DNA of 64,000 nt from Rhizobium sp. NXC24 (GCF_002944315.1 NZ_CP024314.1:1364001-1428000), one strand, 5' to 3'; shown: positions 9,209 through 20,800, numbered from the stretch's first letter. Notes: generated by a model from the sequence alone, not told the origin. Program-made: numbers and translations.

Positions 9209-10321
9209 TCAGCGACGTTCAGGCCGGAGTTTTCGATGCAGCCATTCAAAAAATGTCCGCGGGCGCCTGCTATCTTCAATTTTCGCAGCCATCGTAGCTA
9301 GTTTCTCTGCAACGTCGGTATAGTGAGCCATAGCAGCCTGAACCATCTTGGTTTCCAAAGTACCAAGGCGTTCAATGATCTCAGCTCGTTGCATCATGGC
9401 GGTTGCAGTGGTCTCTTCCTTCAATGAATCGAGCTTACGTTTAACTTCAATTTGCTCGCTTTTGTTGACTTCCTGGTTCGAAAACAAGCCGGCGAGGATG
9501 CCGAAAACATGTTTATTGCTGATCAAATCGAGATCAGAAAATGGATTACCACGCTGATCGTTACGAAACGCGTCGCTTAGATTATACGGCGCATTGTCGG
9601 CCACACTGAACTCACGACCACTAACGAGCCGCTTTCCAAGCATTGCCGAGGCGGCCGCTCTCTTTCGCACAATACTCACCGAATTGAAAAATTCGACGGA
9701 CGAAATCTTTGCAAGCTCATCTTCGTCAACGGCAAAGCCATGATGATCCAGCACCTCCATCAAGAGGCGCTGTCTAGACTGGGGCACGCCCCAATGTTCA
9801 AAATTGATTACGTCCGTCAAAAGCTTGAAGAAGCTCATGGATGAGAAAGGATGCGCGAGGCCGCCTTCGTACTCGTACCAATAGCTACAATGCAGGTCTT
9901 CGGCGATGAATACGCCCTCTTCGCGTAGTTTCGGAAAATAATGGCAGAATGCTGCGACTATATCTTTCGACGTATGCGATCCATCGTCGATGATGATGTC
10001 GAAGTGGTCTGAAAGTCCATTGATTCGTGCGGCCGTCTCGGAGTTGGATGCGTCGCCGACGATGACCGATATACGAGGATCGCTGAATACAAGCTGTCCG
10101 CATTTCTCATCGATATCGCAACCTACAATTCGGGTCGCATTTGGAAAATAGGCGGCAAGCGTTTCTGTGAAACCGCCATTCTGAATGCCAATTTCGAGAA
10201 TCGAAATTGGTCGATCGCGAAATGAGGCGAATAAGCTTTCGTAAGTCTCCAGATAAAGAGCCCATTTATCTGACGACTTTTCAACGTTGGAGAAAAAATG
10301 CTGGAGCGACGCATGCTTCAT
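9209..10321 (-). CDS. SAM-dependent methyltransferase with C-terminal helical region
   Basis: A 370-residue protein. The N-terminal ~220 residues form a class I methyltransferase of the Methyltransf_24 type: SAM motif EIGIQNGGF at about 43-51, then GCDID at about 67-71, and DIIIDDGSHTSKD. The last ~130 residues are charged and probably helical, ending in a basic tail (RRPRTFFEWLHRKLRPERR). Placed directly after wzt (the start overlaps the wzt stop by 4 bp), it could methylate the glycan, for example as a chain-terminating cap as in other Wzt-C dependent systems. The chain-end role is speculation; the methyltransferase fold is clear. Confidence 0.72.
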   Translation of the reverse strand: MKHASLQHFFSNVEKSSDKWALYLETYESLFASFRDRPISILEIGIQNGGFTETLAAYFPNATRIVGCDIDEKCGQLVFSDPRISVIVGDASNSETAARINGLSDHFDIIIDDGSHTSKDIVAAFCHYFPKLREEGVFIAEDLHCSYWYEYEGGLAHPFSSMSFFKLLTDVINFEHWGVPQSRQRLLMEVLDHHGFAVDEDELAKISSVEFFNSVSIVRKRAAASAMLGKRLVSGREFSVADNAPYNLSDAFRNDQRGNPFSDLDLISNKHVFGILAGLFSNQEVNKSEQIEVKRKLDSLKEETTATAMMQRAEIIERLGTLETKMVQAAMAHYTDVAEKLATMAAKIEDSRRPRTFFEWLHRKLRPERR

Positions 10322-11643
10322 TGATCAAAACCGAGATTAATGCGATTAAATGGAATTCCTATTAGCCCCCAGCGGACTTTGGTCGACGCGACGTTGACGA
10401 TGAGGGCATCGTGCAGGAAATGATGTTGAATTGCACTGTGGAGCGTTCCGTCGGCAATGGCAGCCTCGACCGAGTATTGTCCATTAGGAAGCATTGGCAG
10501 CGTAAATTCGAATTCAGCCTTGAACGTACTTCCTGCGGGCACGCGCATTGGTGTGGCATCCGTAAATGGCAAAGTATTCTCACCGAATAAGTCTTGCCCC
10601 AAACGGTCCCGCCACAAAAAGCCAATAATAGGGTTGTCGATGTCCTCTTGCGCACTTGCACGGATGGTGATGACAACGCGTTCTCCACCCTCGAAATGCC
10701 GCACCTCCGGTTTGGCTTTATTCCGGATGGAAACGCTCAGAAGCTCCGCCGCGCCCGTGCGCCAACCGTTCGCCTTCTGCAGATTATCTCGGACTTGGAC
10801 GATACCGCGATAGTCCGGCAGGCTGGTCTCTAATAGAGTGGATTCTTCGTGCTCCCCTGCGGAATCGACCACTTCCGGCAGTGCATTGTTCTCAAGCGTA
10901 ATGCCACTGCCGTACACATGCTGCAACGTAAAGCGTAGATATTCCTCAGCCACCGCCCTGGCAGTGTCGAGCTTGCGAATACCTCCCTGATCAAGCCAGA
11001 CTGCGCGGCTGCAGAGATTTTGCACCGCGCCCATATCATGGCTGACAAAAAGGATAGTGCCCGTTTCCTGAAAGCGTCTGATAAACCGCATGCACTTCTG
11101 AATAAAGATCGCGTCGCCTACCGCCAATGCTTCATCGATAATCAAGACGTCGGCATCCACATTTGCGATCAGGGCGAAGGCCAGCCGCACATACATGCCA
11201 CTTGAATAAATCCGAACGGGCTGATCAAAGTAATCGCCGATTTCCGCGAACGCTTCTATTAGGGGGATTTTCTCTAGCATCTGGGCTACGGACAATCCCA
11301 GAAGCTGCCCAGCCATGATGACGTTCTGTCGTCCAGTAAAGTCCGGATGAAACCCAGTTCCCAGCTCTAGTAGTGCCGCAACCCTACCTTTAACGAGAAT
11401 ATCCCCCGTTGATGGGCTGAGCGTTCCCGTAATCATCTTCAGGAGAGTTGATTTGCCAGCGCCGTTTTTGCCGACGATGGCAACCGTCTCACCTGACTTC
11501 ACATCAAAAGACACATCTGACAATATCCACTTCTTTTGCACATAACGATCGTTGCCCGTTATCCAGTGGAGAATACGGTGAGTCCTACTCTTGTAGGATT
11601 TATAGTACTTACCGACACCTGACAGTGAAATTGTGGAGGTCAT
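10318..11643 (-). CDS. wzt: Polysaccharide ABC exporter ATPase with Wzt C-terminal domain
   Basis: A 441-residue protein in two parts. The N-terminal ~240 residues are an ABC ATPase: Walker A GKNGAGKST at 58-66, signature YSSGM at 146-150, and Walker B VLIIDE at 166-171 followed by the D-loop ALAVGD. Residues ~270-441 match the Wzt C-terminal beta-sandwich that in known O-antigen systems recognises a modified non-reducing chain end. It pairs with wzm (4-bp overlap) to export a finished lipid-linked polysaccharide across the inner membrane. The Wzt-C domain implies a length-controlling terminal cap, and a methyltransferase gene follows directly. Confidence 0.93.
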   Translation of the reverse strand: MTSTISLSGVGKYYKSYKSRTHRILHWITGNDRYVQKKWILSDVSFDVKSGETVAIVGKNGAGKSTLLKMITGTLSPSTGDILVKGRVAALLELGTGFHPDFTGRQNVIMAGQLLGLSVAQMLEKIPLIEAFAEIGDYFDQPVRIYSSGMYVRLAFALIANVDADVLIIDEALAVGDAIFIQKCMRFIRRFQETGTILFVSHDMGAVQNLCSRAVWLDQGGIRKLDTARAVAEEYLRFTLQHVYGSGITLENNALPEVVDSAGEHEESTLLETSLPDYRGIVQVRDNLQKANGWRTGAAELLSVSIRNKAKPEVRHFEGGERVVITIRASAQEDIDNPIIGFLWRDRLGQDLFGENTLPFTDATPMRVPAGSTFKAEFEFTLPMLPNGQYSVEAAIADGTLHSAIQHHFLHDALIVNVASTKVRWGLIGIPFNRINLGFDQ

Positions 11644-12425
11644 AGCTCGTCTACCAGATCAGACATTGTGCGCTGCACCAACAGCCGTGCGATTATCAAA
11701 AGTGCTGCCGAAAGAGCAATAACGGCAAAGACGGATGACCAGTTGGCGACAGCTCCCTCAAGAAATAGCGACTGATATGCCTGTACGATGATGGCGACGG
11801 GATTGTATGCCACAACCCAGCGAAGCCTCTCTGGCAATATCGAAATCGGATAAACAATAGGGGTTAACCAGAACCAGAATTGCAGCACGATCGGCAGCAT
11901 TTGACCGATATCGCGAAAAAAGACGTTTAACGTACCGAGAATGAGACCGGTCGATAATGAAAACGCGCATAGCGCGATAAGAAGGGGAACTAAGGCAAGG
12001 AGCTGAACGCCGGGCAGCTCGCCAATTATCAGCAGAAACACGAAAAAAAATGCAAACATCAAGAAAAAATTAAGAAATGAGCTGATTACCACGATTACGG
12101 GAAGGACCGATTTTGGGAACGCAATCTTCTTAATTAACGCCGCATTTTCCAAAAACATACCGGAGCAGCGAGTAATAACTTCTGTAAAATATGACCAGAC
12201 CAGAAAGCCTGCACATATATATATACTATAGGCAAACGTGGACGGATTGCCCGGAAGCCGCGCTCGCATAACGCTCGAGAAAACGACGGTAAAAATCAAA
12301 ACCGAAGTCAGGGGCTGAATGAGCAATAGGAGTGGCCCCAGTGCGGAATGCTTGTATTTGATTTCGAATTCGCGCCTGACGCTTCCGAAAACAAAACTTC
12401 TGTAGTTAAGGAGAGATGCTATCAT
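11640..12425 (-). CDS. wzm: Polysaccharide ABC exporter permease
   Basis: An ABC-2 type membrane permease of 261 residues when started at 12425 (MIASLLNYRS). An in-frame ATG at 12488 would add 21 residues and overlap the rmd gene by 13 bp, so the start is uncertain. After a cytosolic amphipathic stretch (FVFGSVRREFEIKYKHS) there are about six hydrophobic segments, as expected for Wzm/KpsM-like permeases. It partners with the adjacent wzt ATPase, whose start overlaps its stop. Together they move an undecaprenyl-linked glycan to the periplasm. Confidence 0.9.
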   Translation of the reverse strand: MIASLLNYRSFVFGSVRREFEIKYKHSALGPLLLLIQPLTSVLIFTVVFSSVMRARLPGNPSTFAYSIYICAGFLVWSYFTEVITRCSGMFLENAALIKKIAFPKSVLPVIVVISSFLNFFLMFAFFFVFLLIIGELPGVQLLALVPLLIALCAFSLSTGLILGTLNVFFRDIGQMLPIVLQFWFWLTPIVYPISILPERLRWVVAYNPVAIIVQAYQSLFLEGAVANWSSVFAVIALSAALLIIARLLVQRTMSDLVDEL

Positions 12426-12475
12426 AGCTGTCACAAGATCCAGTTCCAATCGGCTGAGGAAGAGATAGGTAGCAT

Positions 12476-13429
12476 TTATTCGCCACAACTAATCAATTTC
12501 CTGCGCTCATGTTCAAGGACATCGCGTACCAGCACATCGAGACCTAGTTGAGGTTGCCAAGATAACTCACTTTCTATCCGACCAGAATTGCCAACCATGT
12601 ACGGAAACTGGTCGGGAATTGACTGGTTCTCTTCGACAGCAATGCTGACGCGCGCCTCCGACCTGAAAAGGTCGACGATTTCGCGCATACGTACAGCTTT
12701 TCCGGAGCAAACATTCCATATCTGACCACGGGGTGGCTGGGGAATTGTCAATGCGCGCCAGTATGCGTCGACAATGTCAGAAATGTGGAGAAAGTCTCTT
12801 TTACTCTCTAGGCCGCTAACACGAAGTATAGGCTCGTCGAGGCCGGCTTCAATTCTCGCGATCGACTGTGCAAAACGCGGGAGGGCGTAGAGAGAGGACT
12901 GGCCGGGTCCGCTGTGGTTGAATGGCCGGAGAATAGCTAGTGAAAGACCTTGCGCATGACAATGCTGCAGCACCACTTCCGATGCCACTTTTGTTGCGGA
13001 ATAATCATCGACAGCGTTGATCGGGTCTTCTTCCCTCGCAGGGAAGCGTTGGGCAAATGTTCGTCCGTACACCATTCCCGTGCTCACGTAGTAAAGGTGA
13101 GACGACGGTGCATACCGCAGAGCAGCGGAAGCTATGTTAAGCGTACCGTTGAGATTTACTTTCCAGGCATCCATTCCGGTTGCAAGCCTTGGCGAGGCCA
13201 CGGCCGCAAGATGCAGAATTCGATCAGGTCGGAAACCGCGAATGGCCGAATTAACAGCGTCAATGTCGGTAACGTCAGCAACGAGATAATCCAGTCCATT
13301 AAGCTGCGTCGTCGGCAGCTGGTGCACAAGGGCCCCGATCGCAAGATCGGAAACCTTCTGCTCGACTATCAGCTTTTGGCACACGTGACTTCCAACGAAG
13401 CCTGCCGCTCCTGTTACAAGAATTCTCAT
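12476..13429 (-). CDS. rmd: GDP-6-deoxy-D-mannose reductase (GDP-4-keto-6-deoxymannose reductase)
   Basis: A 317-residue short-chain dehydrogenase with the NAD(P) motif GAAGFVGSH at 7-15, the active-site YVSTGMVYG, and the Y-x3-K pair in DYSATKVASE. It lies 10 bp downstream of gmd, whose product GDP-4-keto-6-deoxy-D-mannose it would reduce to GDP-D-rhamnose. Fucose synthase is the main alternative, but the sequence lacks the fcl look and resembles RMD. It supplies the donor for D-rhamnose residues, the classical backbone sugar of ABC-exported O-polysaccharides. Confidence 0.85.
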   Translation of the reverse strand: MRILVTGAAGFVGSHVCQKLIVEQKVSDLAIGALVHQLPTTQLNGLDYLVADVTDIDAVNSAIRGFRPDRILHLAAVASPRLATGMDAWKVNLNGTLNIASAALRYAPSSHLYYVSTGMVYGRTFAQRFPAREEDPINAVDDYSATKVASEVVLQHCHAQGLSLAILRPFNHSGPGQSSLYALPRFAQSIARIEAGLDEPILRVSGLESKRDFLHISDIVDAYWRALTIPQPPRGQIWNVCSGKAVRMREIVDLFRSEARVSIAVEENQSIPDQFPYMVGNSGRIESELSWQPQLGLDVLVRDVLEHERRKLISCGE

Positions 13430-13439
13430 CGCGCGCGCG

Positions 13440-14441
<1,002 letters not shown>

Positions 14442-15623
14442 TTAGCCCAGTTTCTGGGCGATCGTTTGATACATATTCATAGCCAAAGCCGCAGATGTGG
14501 CGCCGGGATCTCGAAACTCTGCGGCTATGTTAAGGCGGTCGCTTTCTTTCCATCGAGTTAAAGCGGCATATAACGCACTTGACCAACTCGCCGACTCTTC
14601 CGCCGGCACGAGTTCGGCTAGCCCTTGTCCCGCCTCGTGATGGGCCGGAATGTCGGAGGCGACGACATTCGCACCGTGACTCAAAGCTTCCGCGATTGGC
14701 ATGCCAAAGCCCTCATATACCGAGGGATATGCGAAGACACGACATGACGCATACATGGCGCGGAGATCATCATCGGGCAGATAGTCCACGAATCGGATTT
14801 GTCCGGCATCAACCAACGTGGCGGTAACATTGGGCAGCAATTTCCGTCCCCAACCGGTTCCCCCCACCACAATCAAAGGGAAAAGTGAGCGCACATCCTC
14901 GTCGAGGGCACCAAACGCCTCGATTAAAGTACGCATATTCTTTCGCGGCTCCAGCGTGCCAACGCAAAGTAGAAAAGAACCCCGGCTAAGCTCAAATCGC
15001 TTCAAGACCTTGTCAATCTCTTCCTCATGCGGTGGTTGAGCCGCCTTGATCTGCGGTGGAATAACAAAAATTTTCTCACGTGGAATCCCGTAAAAGTATT
15101 CTATTTCATTTGCGCTGAAGTCGGAGATTGTATGAACCGCGGGTACATCAGCCATCAGCGAATCAAGCGCCTTAAGCAGTTGCACCCGTTCCGACGGATG
15201 AAATTCGGGATACCTTTTATAGGACAAATCATAAATCACTGGAATAAAGCATGTCTCCCGCGGGCTCGGCGGCAGGAAGTTAAATGCATGAAAAAAAGCA
15301 ATATTCTCCGTGGGGCGCGTTCGCTGGTATTGCCATCCATTGGCTACCCGATAGCCCATGCGAACCGCTTTGTTTTTCTTCAGCCGGTCTGTAACAGAGA
15401 GGCGCTCCGGCTTCTTTTGATCGCCCAACGAAGAATCACGCAGAGGCTCAATCGGCAGATCATGCCATCCGAAGCGGTGGTATCCGCGGAAGATAAGTGA
15501 TGGAAATTCGGATCTGAGCGATGTCAGCAGAGCATGCTCGTAGTTTCCAACGCCGGTGCGCCTCGAGACTAGAGGTGAGGAATCGACTCCAATTCTGATG
15601 ATATTCGAAGGTTTCGGCTGCAT
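14442..15623 (-). CDS. GT4 family glycosyltransferase
   Basis: A 393-residue GT-B enzyme. The N-terminal RRTGVGNYEHALL loop, LCVGTLEPRKNMRTLIEAF, and YPSVYEGFGMPIAEALSHG identify it as a GT4 mannosyl/rhamnosyltransferase-like protein. It lies 18 bp upstream of gmd, so donor supply and transfer are probably coexpressed. A D-rhamnosyl- or mannosyltransferase role is likely but not shown. The 339 bp upstream of it hold no gene, so a promoter for this minus-strand operon is probably there. Confidence 0.85.
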   Translation of the reverse strand: MQPKPSNIIRIGVDSSPLVSRRTGVGNYEHALLTSLRSEFPSLIFRGYHRFGWHDLPIEPLRDSSLGDQKKPERLSVTDRLKKNKAVRMGYRVANGWQYQRTRPTENIAFFHAFNFLPPSPRETCFIPVIYDLSYKRYPEFHPSERVQLLKALDSLMADVPAVHTISDFSANEIEYFYGIPREKIFVIPPQIKAAQPPHEEEIDKVLKRFELSRGSFLLCVGTLEPRKNMRTLIEAFGALDEDVRSLFPLIVVGGTGWGRKLLPNVTATLVDAGQIRFVDYLPDDDLRAMYASCRVFAYPSVYEGFGMPIAEALSHGANVVASDIPAHHEAGQGLAELVPAEESASWSSALYAALTRWKESDRLNIAAEFRDPGATSAALAMNMYQTIAQKLG

Positions 15624-15962
15624 AATCCGTATTTTGCCATCACAGTGTATTGCATTTTAACCAATCGCGCTGTGCGGCCTGCGATTAGACGAGTGAATTC
15701 GTCCCCTTTACAACGAACTTCTCACTAATCCAATACCTTGATAATATTCCAGCACATCCTTCCAGAGTCTACCTGACAACCGAGCCGTTCAGCTCCGGAG
15801 CATGGATCTCAATCTTTCTCCCGTCTCTGCCGCAGCTGGGGTTCAGTGGAGGGCATCGGTACAATGATATTCGCAAAAGTCATTAGGCTGCGATACAGTG
15901 CGATACGACATAGAGGCGAGAACCGTGCAAGGTCAACACGTTTTAGTTCAGCGAGCGTCGCA
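15624..15962. other. Gene-free stretch between operons
   Basis: No supportable gene on either strand. By position it should hold the promoter of the minus-strand GT4-gmd-rmd-wzm-wzt operon and the end of the operon upstream, but I could not pick out a convincing -35/-10 pair or a terminator. Confidence 0.4.
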
Positions 15963-17255
15963 CTAGTTTTTTTGACAAACATATTCGTAAAGGGCTATTT
16001 CAGGCAGATGTCGTTTCCGAACGCGATCCCAATCAATCCGCTCTATCGTATCCTGATATTTGTGCACGAGTTGGGACTTAGCTTCATTCAAATGCGGCAA
16101 CGCTTGCTCGGCGATATCAAGACGTTTCAAAAACGTTTTGGCCGTCTCTCTGAATTTTTCCAGTGGGCCAATATAACTAAAACTTTGCTCTACGTTGTGA
16201 ATCGCAAGCTTAGCGTCGTCGAGACTGATTTCGCCCAAAGGAATTTCGCCCTCATATAAACCCGCGATCATTCGAACTTGTAGGTTGTCGAATTCATCGG
16301 TCAATCCATTGTTAACGACTTCATCGACCGTGTATTCGACACCGCAAAGATTATAGGTGGGGCCGGAATCGCTAAGTATATGCATTAAATGGGAGCGAAC
16401 CCGCGCCATCGGCTCGCGAACAACGGTCAGATAGTTTGCGCGGTTACCCAGATAACGACCAACCCCGAAAGACGTATGCCCCACTACAAGTTTAAGAGTT
16501 CTCCGCTGATGCAGCGGAAGCTTGATAAACTGCGGTACCGAAAGGCCAAATTGGGGGTAGATGGACAGGAACCGGCTCTTCTCAAGGGAATTGTGAATTA
16601 CGTTTACTACGCTGGTTCCCATGGTTTTTTGAATGTGCAAGTAGAAATTGCATTCTGGGACTGAAACAGGGCCTACTTCAAATCCTTCATCTGAAGGAAT
16701 TTCGACGCGTCCATTGTTAAGTTCTTGTCCATCGATGGTGAAAAAGCTGAATATCGATCCGAAATTTAGCAAGAAGGAAATTGGCACGTGAAAGCCGAAT
16801 ATTCCCTGCTCTCCGCAGACGTTGCATACATCTGGGCGATAGTGGGTTGGTTTCCACGGGATAATGTGCCCTGACTCAGCAACGATGTTGATCTCAGCAA
16901 GTGCCTTCGGGTCCCCGACCTTGCGAGCCCAGCCAATGATTTCTCCTCCTGAAATGCCGTCAACATATCCAACCGTTTGCACGAAATTTTGCCTTCTCGA
17001 AAAGTGAACGAAATAGCCTGTAATGCCTGGGGTCAAGTGCACAATTGGCTTTTGCACGAAGGCAACTGCATTGACTATGAGCGCCCATTCCAGCGGTGTA
17101 AAAGATGCCTCAGAGAACTGGCACCGCACTCCTTTCGAGTGTTGCCCGGTCAGCCATTCATAGGGGACTCGAGACAACGTTCTCTCACGAAAAGACCTGT
17201 TTGAGATTGGAACCTCACAAATGCACAATCTGATTGCGGTCTGTGCCGCAAGCAT
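15963..17255 (-). CDS. Sulfotransferase-like protein with N-terminal accessory domain
   Basis: A 430-residue protein. Residues ~205-430 look like a Sulfotransfer_2-type domain: a PAPS 5'-phosphosulfate loop LHIQKTMGTSVV at 206-217 and a 3'-phosphate site VVREPMARVRSHL at about 278-290. The loop is degenerate compared with the common HIPKTGGTS, with Gln and Met substitutions. Residues ~93-160 (GYVDGISGGEIIGWARKVGDP, shortened here, to GIFGFHVPIS) match an accessory beta-domain found beside rhizobial glycosyltransferases. It may sulfate the exported polysaccharide, or the fold may serve another transfer. The start is uncertain; the first ~50 residues are unlike either domain. Confidence 0.6.
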   Translation of the reverse strand: MLAAQTAIRLCICEVPISNRSFRERTLSRVPYEWLTGQHSKGVRCQFSEASFTPLEWALIVNAVAFVQKPIVHLTPGITGYFVHFSRRQNFVQTVGYVDGISGGEIIGWARKVGDPKALAEINIVAESGHIIPWKPTHYRPDVCNVCGEQGIFGFHVPISFLLNFGSIFSFFTIDGQELNNGRVEIPSDEGFEVGPVSVPECNFYLHIQKTMGTSVVNVIHNSLEKSRFLSIYPQFGLSVPQFIKLPLHQRRTLKLVVGHTSFGVGRYLGNRANYLTVVREPMARVRSHLMHILSDSGPTYNLCGVEYTVDEVVNNGLTDEFDNLQVRMIAGLYEGEIPLGEISLDDAKLAIHNVEQSFSYIGPLEKFRETAKTFLKRLDIAEQALPHLNEAKSQLVHKYQDTIERIDWDRVRKRHLPEIALYEYVCQKN

Positions 17256-17278
17256 CTCAGTTATGTTCTAATCAGCCA

Positions 17279-17803
17279 TCAGGTGCTTCCCACCGTCTTT
17301 TGGCGAGATCTCATCAAAACACGAAGCAGAAGATTCACCGGAGATTTGGCCTTCTTGATCTTGTTGGATCTGTAGACTGAAAGGACCTCCTCACCCAGGC
17401 GGTCAATGGGTACGATTTTGGAGGCTGCTGCACGCCCCTCAGATAGTCCATGCACCAACCAGTGTTCGAAGCCGGTTTTGAAGCGTTTGGTTGCAATTGC
17501 TCTTGAAACATCTGGATTCTCGGCAAGATATCTTTGCTCGTCGAAGATCGTCGAGGACGGGATGATTCCGGCCATAAACAGAAGTTTTGCTAACTCGAGA
17601 ATATAAGGCTTTTCGGCTCCATCCATGTCAACGCTCTTGCTGTAATAGGAGCGATCTACAACAGCCCCGACGTCGACAGCGCCCGACGACCCATTTCTCT
17701 TTAGACTCGCATTAGTTAAATATAGTGCGCGCCTCAGCAATGCTATCTCGTGGATCGCCTCGTCATATCGCTTTTGCAGTGGTTCCAAGTTCGATGTCGG
17801 CAT
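17279..17803 (-). CDS. Small protein with NPD/HW-x2-HG motif
   Basis: A 174-residue protein, not a known enzyme. A likely coiled-coil N-terminus (LEPLQKRYDEAIHEIALLRRAL) is followed at ~88-125 by FDEQRYLAENPDVSRA and then HWLVHGLSEGR. The same motif pair occurs near the N-terminus of the 1051-residue glycosyltransferase encoded 9 bp upstream. That suggests a detached copy of an accessory domain, perhaps for docking onto the glycan or the transferase. The C-terminus is basic. It has no signal peptide or membrane segment. Function unknown. Confidence 0.6.
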   Translation of the reverse strand: MPTSNLEPLQKRYDEAIHEIALLRRALYLTNASLKRNGSSGAVDVGAVVDRSYYSKSVDMDGAEKPYILELAKLLFMAGIIPSSTIFDEQRYLAENPDVSRAIATKRFKTGFEHWLVHGLSEGRAAASKIVPIDRLGEEVLSVYRSNKIKKAKSPVNLLLRVLMRSRQKTVGST

Positions 17804-17812
17804 TACTTTTTC

Positions 17813-20800
17813 TCAGTTCTCAAGTAGCCCATGGCGCCAAACGCTAGGCCAAGCCTCGAACGCGATGGAATCATTGCGGAGGTTTGGGTTGTAATATGGA
17901 TCTCTCGCTATGGTTGCTTCCCAACGCTTCAGAAACTGCACCTTTTCAGCGGGGTCTTGCGACGTTCTGACGGCCGTCTGGCTTTCGAAGTGATACAGTT
18001 CACAAAACGGGTTGTATACGATCCGATAGCCGGCTTCCCGTACTCGTAGACAAAAGTCCGTATCATTGAAGTCGATCCTGAATTCCTCATTGAAGCCGCC
18101 AACTTCCCGAATAACCGATTTCTTCGTGGCCATGCATGCGCCCGTAACCGCGCTATAGTTTCGGATCGTCATGGGGTAGCCGTTATAACCAATAGAATCG
18201 CCAGGGTGGCCATGATAAAGGTGGGCTGCTGTCTCATTTACGCCCAGCGCGACGCCAGCATGCTGCAGGCGACCGTCTGGGTATAGGAGCTTGGCGCCAA
18301 CAATACCGACCTCCGAACGATCTGCGTAGTCGACCAGATGCCACAGCCAGTCGCGTGAAATAATCTCCATATCATCGTTCAAAAGGACAACGATTTCGGT
18401 TCTCGCCTGATCGAAGGCGAAGTTGGCTTTGCTCGCAAAGTTAAATTGGCCCTCATAGCGATAATGCACTTCCCGATGGCCATGCTCCACTAGTAGCGTG
18501 CGGACCTGCCCGTCCAAATGGCCGTTGCTTACCACGACAATTTCATAGTTCGGATAATCGGTGCGGTCGATTATGGAGGACACCAAGTGGCCAACGAGGT
18601 TGATCCTTCCTCGTCCTAATATGTCTTTTGTTGCATTATTGGTGGTAATCACCAAAGTCACCGGAGGTGCGATCCGACGTCCTCTTGTTACTCGAAATAG
18701 GCCAGTTAGTTTTCCGTCTTCCACCGACGCGCTTGGGCCGAATTTTTGTTTCGCGTACTCGGTCAAAGCTGCGCGTGCATTAAGTAGTGCCGCCGGCTTG
18801 GCATCGACCTGCGCGGCGGCAGATCCTTCGAGCATCCGCCAATGGTATAGGACTTCTGGAACATGTACGACCTTATCTCCCGCAAGTGAGATTCTAAGCG
18901 CAAGATCATAATCCTGAGCCCCTGTATACCTTTCGCGATAGCCGCCAAGTTCAAGAAACCGAGATTTCCTTACAACAATCATGTGAAGTACATACATCGT
19001 AGATTCCAGATGCTCTGGTGACCAATCTGGTTTCATATAATGATCAACATACTCGCCCGTTGTGGAAATCTTGTCTTCATCGCAATAGAACAGAGCCGCC
19101 TCAGGGTTGGCCTGTATCGCCTTTGCATAAGAAAGAAGCGCATTTGGGGAAATGGTGTCATCATTGTCGACAAACGCCAGGTAAGAACCTGTGGCGATTT
19201 CTGCCGCCGAATTGCTGCAGCGCGAAATGCCCACGTTCTGAGGCAAGCGCTTGATCCTGATTCGGTGATCAATTCCACGAAGTCGCTCCAAAGTATCAAT
19301 CGTCTCAGGGAGCGTCGATGCGTCGTCACAAAGACACAACTCCCAATAGGGATAACGTTGGCTCATAACAGAGGCTACGCAGGCTTCTAAATATTGCTTT
19401 GAGATATTATAGACGGGGACGATAACGCTGATCAGTGGCCATTTGGAAGTCTCTGATATGGACGGCTCTCTGCAAGGCGACAATGAAAGGGGATGCCTCC
19501 AAACGTATTTTGCTTTCTTTTCTTGGTTGGTAAGTGGAGAGCGTTCGTCACTTTTAGGCAGGCTCAAGCGCTCTGCCATAAGCGCTGCGATCTTCTTTTC
19601 ACTGAGATTTGCCTCGATATATTTCCGTCCCATTGAGGCGATCTTCATCACCCGTGCGGATTCAGAACGAACTTCTCTCAGCTTGGAAACTAGACTATCG
19701 TGTTTGGGAGAGGCCCAAACATATCCGAGTGGATAAGGACCGGCTGGATCTGAAACTTCAACTAATTCATAATCCACAAGGAAGGAGTTGCGCTCGTTGC
19801 AAAATTCCAGGTTCCCTGAGTATCCGGTAACCACGACTGGCTTGCCGCGAACCATCATCTCGGCAATATTGAGCCCGAACCCCTCTGCGCGATGGGGAGA
19901 AACAAAGGCGTCGCAGATCTCTTTAAGTGAGTGATTTTCTCCGTCATCGAGAAGACTGTCGATGAGCACAATGTTGCCCCGATCCGCAGCCCTGCGGATA
20001 TCAGTCAAGCGCTTGGTGGCATGTCCGGTAGTATGACATTTCATTACTAGGACAACATCTGGGGCATTGTCAAACGCCGACGAAAACGCCTCGATGAGAG
20101 CTTCCGGATTCTTTCGATCCATTCCACTACTTGCGTCGAACGCATACAGAATGGCAAACGCATCATCGGGAATTCCAAAATGAGCTCTCCCAAGGTTCGC
20201 TTTGGTCTGGGGCGGGGACACGACGTGCGGAACGGTGACAACCGGAAGCGATCGGGGCGCGAGGCACTTAATCGCATCTGCGGAAAACTGACTGGGCGAC
20301 CAGATTTCATCAAAGGCCGCAAAGTTTGCAATCCATTCCGCATTGAACGCCGAGAGCTCCCATACCCAGATTCCGATGGAATAAGCGCCGTCAAGAATAT
20401 CAGGCGAAACCATTCGGAAAAAATTTTGGAGGGCGTCTGAATTTTGATGAATAATAACGATGTCCGCCTTTGTCGTCGGTCTCGCGATAGGCGGAAACTC
20501 CCTATCCGGGTATAAGGCCGCCGTGGTATCGATAATATCCACTGAATTGCTGAAAGATCGCAGCGCTGAAGCATAACCTCGCGCTGCTTCTCCCAGACCA
20601 TTTTTGGCTAACAGCGGACCGTAAAACGCGATGTGGGCGTCGGCTTTGTGTGGATGCTGCCGCGGAGGACGTCTATTAGCGAAAGGGCAGAGTCCAGATC
20701 CAATGCGCCCCTCGACTCTTCCGTGAGTTAACCAATGTGTGTAAGCCGCTGAACTATTTCGCCCACCCAGCGCCTCGGCAATGTCGGGATTTGCATAGAG

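Noticed and set aside
15846..16259. A 137-codon plus-strand frame opposite the sulfotransferase-like gene
   Set aside because: It lies mostly antisense to a better supported gene, and its product has no recognisable motif or sensible composition.
17279..17803. The 174-residue protein as a truncated glycosyltransferase
   Set aside because: It shares only the small NPD/HG motif domain with the giant enzyme, has its own start, coil and C-terminus, and shows no catalytic motif.
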